A DNA stretch of 64,000 nucleotides from Rhodothalassium salexigens DSM 2132 (GTDB lineage Bacteria > Pseudomonadota > Alphaproteobacteria > Sphingomonadales > Rhodothalassiaceae): contig NZ_SLXO01000001.1 of NCBI RefSeq assembly GCF_004341375.1, positions 124,001 through 188,000 of the forward strand, given 5' to 3'. Below are positions 1-6,434 of the stretch, one piece after another. The notes under the pieces are model-generated. The model had not been told where the DNA came from, ran no database searches, and saw only the letters and a list, made by a program, of their open reading frames with translations. Position numbers and translations under genes: made by a program. Every line of letters begins with the position of its first letter. Within the stretch, counting starts at the first letter, position 1.

Positions 1-503
1 TTGGCGGTGGCCTCTGGAGCACCGGTCTCTGGACCACCGGTCTCTGGGGCGCCGGTCGGCGAGATCCCAGGCGGCGCGGCCTGCAAGGCAGTGATCATCC
101 GCTGCATGTGACCGATCAGAGCCGCCCGCTGCGGCTCATCCAAATCGCCCAATGCCGTGCGGTTGACCGCCTCAGCCGCGCCGAGCGCGGCGGTTTCAAG
201 CGCTTTCGCGCGCGGCGTCAGGCGAACCCGTTGCACCCGCGCGTCGGCCTCGTCCCTGGTGCGGACGATCAAGCCGTCGCGCTCCATGCGCGACAGCGTG
301 TTGGCCATGGTCGCCTGCTCGATGTCCAGGCGCTCGACCAATTGGCGCTGGGTCAGCCCCTCTTCGCGCCACAGTTCCAGCAGCACCGGAAACGTGCCGG
401 GGCTGAGCCCCAAGGGCTTGATCCGGGCGTGCAGATGGCGCGCAAACAGCCGCGCCAGATGGTTGGCGAGATACCCCGCCGAGCGATCTTTTTCAAACTC
501 CAT
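1..503 (-). CDS. MarR-family transcriptional regulator (3' end outside window)
   Basis: This is a winged helix-turn-helix regulator read from an ATG at 503 towards the window edge; 167 codons are visible with no stop. The helix-turn-helix lies at about residues 51-80 (TQRQLVERLD, then MANTLSRMERDGLI) and a charged wing at 82-97, the usual MarR arrangement. After residue 140 the chain becomes a low-complexity Pro/Gly/Glu/Thr tail with repeated GAPET/GGPET units, which is longer than most MarR proteins. It is divergent from the membrane-protein gene at 585, and two palindromes sit between them, so autoregulation and control of that gene are likely. The ligand cannot be read from the sequence. 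Confidence 0.88.
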   Translation of the reverse strand, partial: MEFEKDRSAGYLANHLARLFARHLHARIKPLGLSPGTFPVLLELWREEGLTQRQLVERLDIEQATMANTLSRMERDGLIVRTRDEADARVQRVRLTPRAKALETAALGAAEAVNRTALGDLDEPQRAALIGHMQRMITALQAAPPGISPTGAPETGGPETGAPEATA

Positions 504-516
504 GGTCCCATTCCAG

Positions 517-557
517 CATTGAATAGCGAGCTATTCAATGATATATAGCTTGCTATA
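517..557. promoter_or_regulatory. Paired palindromes between divergent MarR and membrane-protein genes
   Basis: Bases 517-540 form a perfect inverted repeat with 10-base arms (CATTGAATAG and CTATTCAATG) around CGAG. Bases 544-557 form a second one (TATAGC-TT-GCTATA). The DNA here is strikingly AT-rich for this genome. MarR dimers bind palindromes of this size, so this is the likely operator region for the regulator starting at 503 and the gene starting at 585. The binding assignment is inference. Confidence 0.65.
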
Positions 558-584
558 GAAATGTCACGACACGGAGGATCAACG

Positions 585-1043
585 ATGCTCAAGACACTCC
601 ACGCGGTCGCCGGTGCGTTGGCGCTGGCGACCATCTGCACCTTCTGGGGCGCGACCGCGATCACCGAGGCGGCCGGGGCGACGGCGGCGGTGGTGATGGT
701 CAAGACCTGGATACCCTGGGGCTTTTTCGTGCTGATCCCGGCGCTCATGGTGGCCGGCGGGTCGGGGTTCCGGCTCGGCCAGGGCTGGCGCGCCGGGCTC
801 GTCGAGGCCAAGCGCCGGCGCATGCCGATCATCGCCATCAACGGCCTGGTGATCCTGGTGCCGTCGGCGCTGATCCTGTCGATCCGCGCCCAGGCCGGCC
901 AGTTCGACACGCTGTTCTATGCCGTTCAGGGGGTCGAGTTGCTGGCCGGTGCGGCCAACATCGTGCTGTTGGGCATGAACATGCGCGACGGCCTGCGCCT
1001 GCGCCGGCGCGACGCCGTGCTGGCGCAAGCGGGGAGGGGCTGA
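585..1043 (+). CDS. Small integral membrane protein, probable MarR target
   Basis: This 152-residue protein has about four hydrophobic segments and no recognised catalytic motif, so I assign no function. The ATG at 585 is preferred over one 24 bases upstream because GGAGG lies at proper distance before it. A basic loop (EAKRRR) separates the second and third membrane segments, and an Arg-rich stretch lies near the C terminus. It is divergent from the MarR regulator across paired palindromes and is followed after 2 bases by a lipoprotein gene, so the two are probably one transcript controlled by that regulator. Confidence 0.75.
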   Translation: MLKTLHAVAGALALATICTFWGATAITEAAGATAAVVMVKTWIPWGFFVLIPALMVAGGSGFRLGQGWRAGLVEAKRRRMPIIAINGLVILVPSALILSIRAQAGQFDTLFYAVQGVELLAGAANIVLLGMNMRDGLRLRRRDAVLAQAGRG

Positions 1044-1045
1044 CC

Positions 1046-1498
1046 ATGACCCAGACAATGGAACGCGCGCCCCGCTCTCGGGGCTTGGCACGGGTCTTGG
1101 CGCTGGCCTCGGCCACGGTCTTTACGGGCTTTCTGGCTGGCTGCGGCGCGCCGCACCTGCACACGGTGCGCGAGGCCAAGGCGGAGTTGGTGGGCCAGGA
1201 TGTGGCCGTGCTCGAACAGTGCATCGGCGAGCCGTTGCTGGCCGATTGGACCCAGGGCGGCGGCGTGCGCTACGCCTATTCCTCGGCCCAGATGCGCGAC
1301 GATGGCGGCCTGTTGCTGTCCGAGCCGGTGCCCGACGAAGCCGACCGCGAGCGCGCCTGCGTGTTCACGGTCCATGTGGACGGCGACGGCCGGATCACCG
1401 CGGTGCGCTCGAAAAACCACGCCGGCTGGGGCTTCGGCAGCATCAAGGCGTGCTCGCGCCTGGTCCGCGAGTGCGTCGAGGACGACGACCTCTATTGA
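1046..1498 (+). CDS. Putative lipoprotein
   Basis: This 150-residue protein has a basic N terminus, a hydrophobic segment and a lipobox LAGC at residues 30-33, so it should be cleaved and lipidated at Cys33. The mature part is soluble, with Cys residues near positions 58, 107, 135 and 141, and has the feel of small outer-membrane lipoproteins of the SmpA/OmlA type, but I cannot place it in a family. It follows the membrane-protein gene by 2 bases and is followed by a strong hairpin, closing a two-gene operon. Confidence 0.72.
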   Translation: MTQTMERAPRSRGLARVLALASATVFTGFLAGCGAPHLHTVREAKAELVGQDVAVLEQCIGEPLLADWTQGGGVRYAYSSAQMRDDGGLLLSEPVPDEADRERACVFTVHVDGDGRITAVRSKNHAGWGFGSIKACSRLVRECVEDDDLY

Positions 1499-1544
1499 GC
1501 CGCGGCGCCTTGGCGCCGGCTATTGCGGCCACGGTCAAACAAAC

Positions 1545-1576
1545 GGGGGCGGCACCGGGTGCCGCCCCCTCGTTTT
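1545..1576. terminator. Intrinsic terminator, bidirectional
   Basis: An 11-base-pair perfect GC stem (arms 1545-1555 and 1559-1569, loop CGG) is followed on the plus strand by TCGTTTT and on the minus strand by GTTTGTTT. It lies between the convergent lipoprotein gene (ends 1498) and radical SAM gene (stop at 1603), so it can serve both. Confidence 0.8.
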
Positions 1577-1602
1577 GGTGGTGAACCGCTGGTCGCGCGG
1601 CG

Positions 1603-2568
1603 TCAGGCGCCGGCCACCGCCCAGGTTTCGTTGGCGTGCTTGAGCAGGTCGGGCTCGGTCTTGCAGCGCTTGATGAAGTCGGCGACCTCGGGGCTGCGCC
1701 AGCCGCGCTTGTAGGACTCCCAGGCTTCCAGGATCGTCTGCCGGCGCAGGTCGCCCGGCGCGAAGGGCAGGGCGTTCAACAGCTTGGCGCGGCCGTTGGG
1801 GACGATCAGCATCATCGCCTGGGGGCTGTCCAGGCGTTGCTGGATTTCCGATTCGATATCCCAGGGGTAGATCGACAGCCGCGTGGTGTCCTGGCCATGG
1901 ACGCGCGCTCGCGCTTCGAGGGCTTCGACCGTGCGCTGCCAGTCGTCGGCGTCGGGTGCCATATTGGCCCAGTCGAACGCCGCCCGGCCGATGCGCATCA
2001 ACGGGCCGGTGACGAAGGCGTGGCAACCGATCTCCACCGCCTTGTCATAGGCCGCCACCGCCTCGTCGAGATTGTGGCGCGTGGGCACGAACACCCATTC
2101 CGCCGGGATGCCGCCTTCGGCCAGCAGCTTGAGCGCGTTGGTCGCCTGCTCGAACGTGGCCGAGCCCGGGCGCATGCGCGCATGGGCTTCGGGCGTGCCG
2201 CCGTCGACCGAGATCTGGGCGTTGTCGACCCGCAGGTCTTTCAGCCGTTGCACCGCCTCGGCGTCGATATACTGGCCGTCGGTCTCGATCTTGAGCGCCG
2301 CGCCACCCTTGTTGAGGGTTTCGAAAATGTCCCACACATGGGGCACGCCCATGGGCTCGCCGCCGCCGAAGGCCACATAGGGGATGCCGGCGTCGACAAT
2401 CTCCTGGGCCACGCGCACGGTCTCGTCGCGGGTCAGTTCGTCCGGCCAGCCCTTGTCGGGGCCCGACTCTTCGCAACACGCCATGCAGCGGCCGCTACAG
2501 CGGTTGGTCAATTGCCAGGCGATGAACAGGGGGGCGCTGAAATCTTCGATCGTGGCTCCGGGAAGCAT
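1603..2568 (-). CDS. Radical SAM protein A with cysteine-free SPASM-like tail
   Basis: This 321-residue protein has the radical SAM 4Fe-4S motif Cys24-X3-Cys28-X2-Cys31 with a fourth Cys at 32, and the SAM-binding GGGEP at 68-72. It is paralogous to the radical SAM proteins at 2964 and 4946. The C-terminal region keeps a SPASM-like skeleton (VPNG-x-x-KLLNALPF, then GDLR and a Trp) but lacks the cysteines that hold auxiliary clusters in PqqE-type enzymes. The start is fixed by an in-frame TAG six bases upstream; no strong ribosome site is visible. It is separated from the peptide gene upstream by 243 bases and a strong hairpin, so it may be expressed at a lower level than the rest. The substrate is unknown; modification of the neighbouring peptide is the obvious hypothesis. 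Confidence 0.88.
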   Translation of the reverse strand: MLPGATIEDFSAPLFIAWQLTNRCSGRCMACCEESGPDKGWPDELTRDETVRVAQEIVDAGIPYVAFGGGEPMGVPHVWDIFETLNKGGAALKIETDGQYIDAEAVQRLKDLRVDNAQISVDGGTPEAHARMRPGSATFEQATNALKLLAEGGIPAEWVFVPTRHNLDEAVAAYDKAVEIGCHAFVTGPLMRIGRAAFDWANMAPDADDWQRTVEALEARARVHGQDTTRLSIYPWDIESEIQQRLDSPQAMMLIVPNGRAKLLNALPFAPGDLRRQTILEAWESYKRGWRSPEVADFIKRCKTEPDLLKHANETWAVAGA

Positions 2569-2773
2569 GGGCTAGCGAACCGTCCGTGAACTAAGGGTGG
2601 GCACCAAAAGGGGCGTACAAAGACGAAACAGCGCCGGCCGGTGCGCATCGGGGGCGACGGCTTGGGCGCTGGCATGGGGGGATCGGCGCGCGGGTGCGCT
2701 GCGATGATCCTGCACCGTCCCGGCGCCTTGTGGCAGCGGTCGTTCAGGCGACCGGCGCGGGGGACGAGAAAGT

Positions 2774-2799
2774 GGCACCGCCGGCGAACCGGCGGTGCC
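2774..2799 (-). terminator. Strong UUCG hairpin downstream of peptide gene
   Basis: A perfect 11-base-pair stem (arms 2774-2784 and 2789-2799) with loop CGAA, which reads UUCG on the minus-strand transcript, begins 12 bases after the peptide stop codon. The following minus-strand bases (ACTTTCTCG) are only weakly U-rich. It may be a leaky terminator or a 3'-end stabiliser, either of which would raise peptide mRNA over the downstream radical SAM mRNA. Confidence 0.65.
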
Positions 2800-2811
2800 G
2801 AACGATCCGGA

Positions 2812-2967
2812 TCAGGTGAACCGGATGTAGGGTTGGGCCATAACCTGCTCCGAGACGTCTTCCATCTTCGGAGTTTCCCAGGTCATGCCGTCCCGCGAAG
2901 CGGCCGGCTGGTCCTTGCGGGCCTCGTCCAGCGTATTCGCGGTTTGGGTCACAGTGCTTTCGCTCAT
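2812..2967 (-). CDS. 51-residue PqqA-like precursor peptide
   Basis: The gene starts inside the stop codon of the radical SAM gene at 2964 (ATGA overlap), with AAGGAGC just upstream. The N-terminal 26 residues look like a leader (MSESTVTQTANTLDEARKDQ at the start). The C-terminal part begins MTWETPKMEDV and ends with QPYIRFT. Trp30, Pro33, Asp37 and Tyr47 match the spacing of Trp, Pro, Asp/Glu and Tyr in PqqA, the PQQ precursor. Position 43, where PqqA has the Glu that PqqE crosslinks to Tyr, is Met here; Glu is at 36 and 40 instead. The neighbouring PqqD-like and radical SAM genes make a ribosomally made, modified peptide likely. The final product is unknown. Confidence 0.75.
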   Translation of the reverse strand: MSESTVTQTANTLDEARKDQPAASRDGMTWETPKMEDVSEQVMAQPYIRFT

Positions 2968-3971
2968 TGCAAAGCTCCTTTTTTGCACTCGGTGCGGGGC
3001 ACCGCCAACGCCCGCCAGGCATTGGCCGTGGCATGGTCGGCATTATCGCCGGCGGCCTGTTCGACTGCCGACAACAGTGCCGGATTTCGCCAAGCCTGAC
3101 GGTAGTTTAGCCAAGCGTCCGCCAGGCTGTCCAGGCGGATGTCGGCGACGATGTAAGGCAACGCCGCCAACGCTTTCACTTGGCCATTCGGAAGCACGAG
3201 CAAGGTCGCCGGTGGCTCTGCGAGACACTGGCGCAGCCCGTCTTCCATCCGGAACGGGAGATAGCAAAGCTCCATCCCCGCGTCGCCGGACTCCGCCTCC
3301 CGCTCCAAAATGGACCGGAAGAGAGTGTATTGCTCGTCCGTGGGTTCGAGCTTGCGCCAATTGCGCGCCGCGTTCCCGATGCGCATCAAGGCGCCGGTGT
3401 TGAACCGGAACGCGCCCAATTCCCGCGCCCGGGCGATCGCGGCGGGCAATTGGGCGATGTTCACCCGGGTCGGCGCGAAGGTCACTTCCAGCGGCAGGCC
3501 CGCCGCGCGCACCGCCCGACAGGCGTCGTGCACCTTGTCGAGCGAGGCGCCGGGGCGTTGCCGCGCATAGATCGCCGGGTCGTCGGCGTCGAGGCTGATC
3601 TGGATCGAGCGCACCGGCAGGTCGGCCAGGCGCGCTGCGGTGTCGGCGTTGAAGCGCTGACCGTTGGTTTCGATCTTGAGCTGCACCCCGGCGCGGCCCA
3701 GGCGTTCGGCCACCTCCAGGAAGTGAGGCACCACCATGGGCTCGCCGCCGCACAGCATCGCATAAGGCACGCCCTGGTCGATGATCTGGTCGGCCAGGTT
3801 CAGCGCCTCGTCGCGCGACAGTTCGCCCGCCATCACCTTGCCCGGTGCGCTTTCGGTGCAGCAATGGATGCACGCCAGATCGCAATCCCGGGTCAATTGC
3901 CAGGACACGAACAGAGGCGCGCCGAGGCGCTGGATCTGTTGCGGGGGGGCGTTGTGGCCGGCGTCGGCCAT
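2964..3971 (-). CDS. Radical SAM protein B with cysteine-poor SPASM-like tail
   Basis: This 335-residue protein has Cys30-X3-Cys34-X2-Cys37 for the radical SAM cluster and CGGEP at 74-78. The tail carries VLPNGQVKALAALPY and a DIR motif but no SPASM cysteine set; the remaining cysteines are scattered. An open frame continues upstream into the prenyltransferase region, but the ATG at 3971 is chosen because GGAGG precedes it and the encoded N terminus then aligns with the two paralogues. It lies 17 bases after the prenyltransferase stop and shares an ATGA with the peptide gene, implying translational coupling and a direct role on that peptide. Reaction and product are unknown. Confidence 0.9.
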   Translation of the reverse strand: MADAGHNAPPQQIQRLGAPLFVSWQLTRDCDLACIHCCTESAPGKVMAGELSRDEALNLADQIIDQGVPYAMLCGGEPMVVPHFLEVAERLGRAGVQLKIETNGQRFNADTAARLADLPVRSIQISLDADDPAIYARQRPGASLDKVHDACRAVRAAGLPLEVTFAPTRVNIAQLPAAIARARELGAFRFNTGALMRIGNAARNWRKLEPTDEQYTLFRSILEREAESGDAGMELCYLPFRMEDGLRQCLAEPPATLLVLPNGQVKALAALPYIVADIRLDSLADAWLNYRQAWRNPALLSAVEQAAGDNADHATANAWRALAVPRTECKKGALQ

Positions 3972-3988
3972 GGGGGTCCTCCGTTCGG

Positions 3989-4939
3989 TCACAGGCTGAG
4001 GCCGAACAGCGGCTCGGCCAGCAGCCCCAGGGTGAACAACACGGTGGTCACCACATAGGTGCGCACGATGGCGCGCACCGCGGGCACAAAGGCGCGCGGG
4101 CTTTGCCAACTGGTCCGCGCCCGTTGCAGGCTTTGATAGAGCAACGGCAGGGCGATCAGGGCGGCGGCACAGGCGAGCGGGAACAGCCCCAGCGCCACGC
4201 CGAGGGCCACCACGCACAAGGCCGCCAGGGCCATGCCGTTGTAAACCCACACCGCGCGCTCGCGGCCCATGCGCACCACCAGATTGCGTTTTCCGACCAG
4301 CCGGTCCTGGTGATAGTCGGGGATCGCGTTGGTGACGGCGAGCGCCATGATCAGCAAGCCCGGCACCAGCGAGGCGAGCAGCGCGGGGCCGATCACCGCC
4401 CAGTCCATGGTGCGCGCGTGCAGGTGCAGGCTGCCCAACACCATCAACGGCCCATAGGACAGCGCGATCACCGCTTCGCCGAGCCCGCGATAGACCCAGC
4501 GAATGGGCGGCCCCACATAGAACGCCGCCGCCATGCCGCCAAGCCCGGTATAAAGCAGGATCGGCCAACCGGCGATGGTGGTGAGATAGATACCCACGGC
4601 CAGCGCCGCTGCGAACGCGGCGAGGCCCAGATAGAGCACCATCGGCGACATGGGCGGCAGGTCTTCGGGATCGAAAACCCGGTCGGTGCCCATGCGGCTG
4701 TCGAAATACTCGTTGAAGGTCTCGACCCCGATCACCGACAGCAGAACGCCGCCGAGCCCGATCCAGAACATGTCGGGCCGGAACACATCGACCATACCAT
4801 GGGCCCAGGCGGCGCCCAGCAAGTACGGCAGCAAACCGGCATAGAGGAAGAAGCGATAGCGGATCAGGCTGGCCAGCCGACCCACCCAGACCGCCGGTCC
4901 ACCCGCCGGCCGGGTCGCCACAGAGGCTTGATCAGTCAT
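3989..4939 (-). CDS. UbiA-superfamily prenyltransferase, MenA-like
   Basis: This 316-residue integral membrane protein has eight to nine hydrophobic segments. The first Asp-rich motif is NEYFDSRMGTD at 76-86 and the second is a D-x3-D-x3-GK-x2-L-x2-x-MG pattern at 208-225, both intact, so the enzyme should bind a magnesium-prenyl diphosphate and transfer the prenyl chain to an aromatic acceptor. The motif form is closest to MenA-type members. Its place inside a radical SAM and peptide operon, 6 bases after one radical SAM gene and 17 before the next, argues for a dedicated acceptor rather than ordinary quinone synthesis. No other quinone gene is nearby. The acceptor is unknown. Confidence 0.9.
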   Translation of the reverse strand: MTDQASVATRPAGGPAVWVGRLASLIRYRFFLYAGLLPYLLGAAWAHGMVDVFRPDMFWIGLGGVLLSVIGVETFNEYFDSRMGTDRVFDPEDLPPMSPMVLYLGLAAFAAALAVGIYLTTIAGWPILLYTGLGGMAAAFYVGPPIRWVYRGLGEAVIALSYGPLMVLGSLHLHARTMDWAVIGPALLASLVPGLLIMALAVTNAIPDYHQDRLVGKRNLVVRMGRERAVWVYNGMALAALCVVALGVALGLFPLACAAALIALPLLYQSLQRARTSWQSPRAFVPAVRAIVRTYVVTTVLFTLGLLAEPLFGLSL

Positions 4940-4945
4940 GAGCCG

Positions 4946-5950
4946 TTACACATAGATCCATTTGTGCAGGTCGGCGGTTTTCTCGGGGTCCTGTTCCAGT
5001 TCCTCGACGAACTCCGCCACCTTGGGGTTCTGCCAGGCGCGCTGGAAATTGCCCCAGACGTCGGCCAGGCTGTCCTGGCGCAGGTCACCGCACACGAAGG
5101 GCAGGGCGTTGATCAGCTTGACCAGGCCGTTGGGCAGCACGATCAACAGGGCGGCCGGGTTCTTGACCCGCTCGCGCATCTCGCTCAGCAGCCCCTGTTC
5201 GTGATAGTGCACGCGCAACAGGCCGCCATATTCGATCCGCTTCATGTAGAGCGTTTCGAAATATTGTTTGTACTGCTCATCGCTCGGCACCAGCTTGTGC
5301 CAAGTCTTGACCGCGTTGCCGGTGTACATGGTCCGGCCGGTATAGAAGCTGTGCGCGCCCAGTTCATAAGCCAGGTCGACCGCCTGGCCGATCTCATGGG
5401 TGTTGAACTTGGTCGGCGAATAGTTGATCTCCAGCGGCACATTGGCTTCGACCAAGTTGCGGATGCCTTCGACCACATGGTCGAAATCGCCGCGCACGCG
5501 CATCTTGTTGAAGGTCTCGCGGCTGGCGCCGTCCATGGACACCTGCACCGACTTGACGTTCAGATCGTGCAGGCGCCGGCACGCTTCCTTGGTCAGATAG
5601 TGGCCGTTGGTTTCGATCTTGAGCTGCGCGCCACGGCCGGCGGCATATTCGACGAACTCGAAAAAGCGCGGATGGACCATGGGCTCGCCGCCCGACAGCG
5701 AGATGTAGGGCACCGACAGATCGATCGCCTGACGCAGCACGTCGAACACCTGCTCGTCGTTCAACTCGTCCTTGAACGCCTTGCCCGGCCCGCTTTCTTC
5801 GATGCAGTGCAGGCAGGCATAATTGCATTCGTTGGTCAGCTGCCACGCCAGATAGAGCGGGGCGCCGAGCGTGCCCGACGTGGTGACGCCCGGGGTCGAG
5901 ACCTCGACCTTGGCGCCGTCCGTCGGCTGGGGAGAGACATCATCCATCAT
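4946..5950 (-). CDS. Radical SAM protein C with cysteine-poor SPASM-like tail
   Basis: This 334-residue protein has Cys42-X3-Cys46-X2-Cys49 and SGGEP at about 85-89. It has an N-terminal extension of about 25 residues relative to paralogue A. The tail contains VLPNGLVKLINALPF and GDLR followed by a conserved Trp, as in the other two, with a single Cys in place of the multi-Cys SPASM set. The start ATGATG lies one base after the stop of the PqqD-like gene, so the two are coupled; PqqD-type proteins present a precursor peptide to their radical SAM partner. It could be the first enzyme in the pathway, though nothing in the sequence proves the order. Confidence 0.9.
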   Translation of the reverse strand: MMDDVSPQPTDGAKVEVSTPGVTTSGTLGAPLYLAWQLTNECNYACLHCIEESGPGKAFKDELNDEQVFDVLRQAIDLSVPYISLSGGEPMVHPRFFEFVEYAAGRGAQLKIETNGHYLTKEACRRLHDLNVKSVQVSMDGASRETFNKMRVRGDFDHVVEGIRNLVEANVPLEINYSPTKFNTHEIGQAVDLAYELGAHSFYTGRTMYTGNAVKTWHKLVPSDEQYKQYFETLYMKRIEYGGLLRVHYHEQGLLSEMRERVKNPAALLIVLPNGLVKLINALPFVCGDLRQDSLADVWGNFQRAWQNPKVAEFVEELEQDPEKTADLHKWIYV

Positions 5951-5951
5951 A

Positions 5952-6218
5952 TCAGCCTTCGACCAGGCCCTGGTCGCGCAGTTGCTGGGTGAAATCGGCC
6001 GCTTCGCGCGCCAGTTGGGCGGGGTCTTGGGCGGCGAATTCCGCTTGCAGCCGGGCCGGGATGTCGCCTTCCGCGGTGCCGGCGTCGATTTCGCGGATCA
6101 CCGCGGCAGCCGTGGGGTTGAGGGTGAAGACTTTTTCCGACCGGGTCTCGAACAGCACGCCGCCGAATTTTTCTTGCCGGAATTTAACGTATTTCGCCAG
6201 TTTCATAGCACCGTCCAT
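5952..6218 (-). CDS. PqqD-like peptide-binding protein
   Basis: This is a small protein of about 88 residues with the PqqD/MftB-type fold signature: YVKFRQEKFGGVLFETRSEK followed by FTLNPTAAAVIREID and a helical C terminus. PqqD-family proteins bind the leader of a precursor peptide and deliver it to a radical SAM enzyme. Start choice is uncertain: ATGs at 6206, 6218 and 6269 are all in frame and none has a strong ribosome site; 6218 is a compromise. It is the first gene of the minus-strand operon, about 120 bases downstream of an FNR-type box, and it overlaps in expression with radical SAM protein C one base downstream. Confidence 0.8.
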   Translation of the reverse strand: MDGAMKLAKYVKFRQEKFGGVLFETRSEKVFTLNPTAAAVIREIDAGTAEGDIPARLQAEFAAQDPAQLAREAADFTQQLRDQGLVEG

Positions 6219-6337
6219 CGGTTGGGTCAGGGTGGTTGAGCTTGGTCGAGACGGAGCCGCCGAACTCATCTCACAGTACAAGGGTTTGCGCCGACGACGC
6301 AACAGCTTCCCCTAGCTGCCGTTGGGCCGCTAGAGCC

Positions 6338-6351
6338 TTGATATCGATCAA
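6338..6351. promoter_or_regulatory. FNR/FixK-type binding site
   Basis: TTGATATCGATCAA is a perfect match to the TTGAT-N4-ATCAA consensus of FNR, FixK and FnrL regulators. Its centre lies about 127 bases upstream of the PqqD-like ATG, inside the 216-base gap between the barrel-protein gene and the radical SAM operon, which is the only space for an operon promoter. A class II promoter would place the transcript start near 6303. Anaerobic or microaerobic induction would suit oxygen-sensitive radical SAM enzymes. Binding is inferred from the match. Confidence 0.7.
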
Positions 6352-6434
6352 AGAGGGCCGGGGAGCAATTGTGGCACGCGGCCGCATTCCGGGCTTGGGG
6401 CGACGCCAAAGCGGCGCGGGTCCGGGCCGCCGGC

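Noticed and set aside
2964-4568. An apparent fusion of a prenyltransferase-region frame with radical SAM protein B
   Set aside because: The upstream part is a shadow of the real prenyltransferase gene in another frame; an ATG with GGAGG at 3971 gives the normal radical SAM start.
1603-6218. A standard PQQ biosynthesis operon
   Set aside because: No PqqB or PqqC gene is present, the radical SAM tails lack PqqE-type cysteines, and the peptide lacks the crosslinked Glu.
1603-6218. A mycofactocin operon
   Set aside because: The peptide does not end in the MftA Val-Tyr motif and no MftE peptidase, MftD dehydrogenase or MftF glycosyltransferase is nearby.
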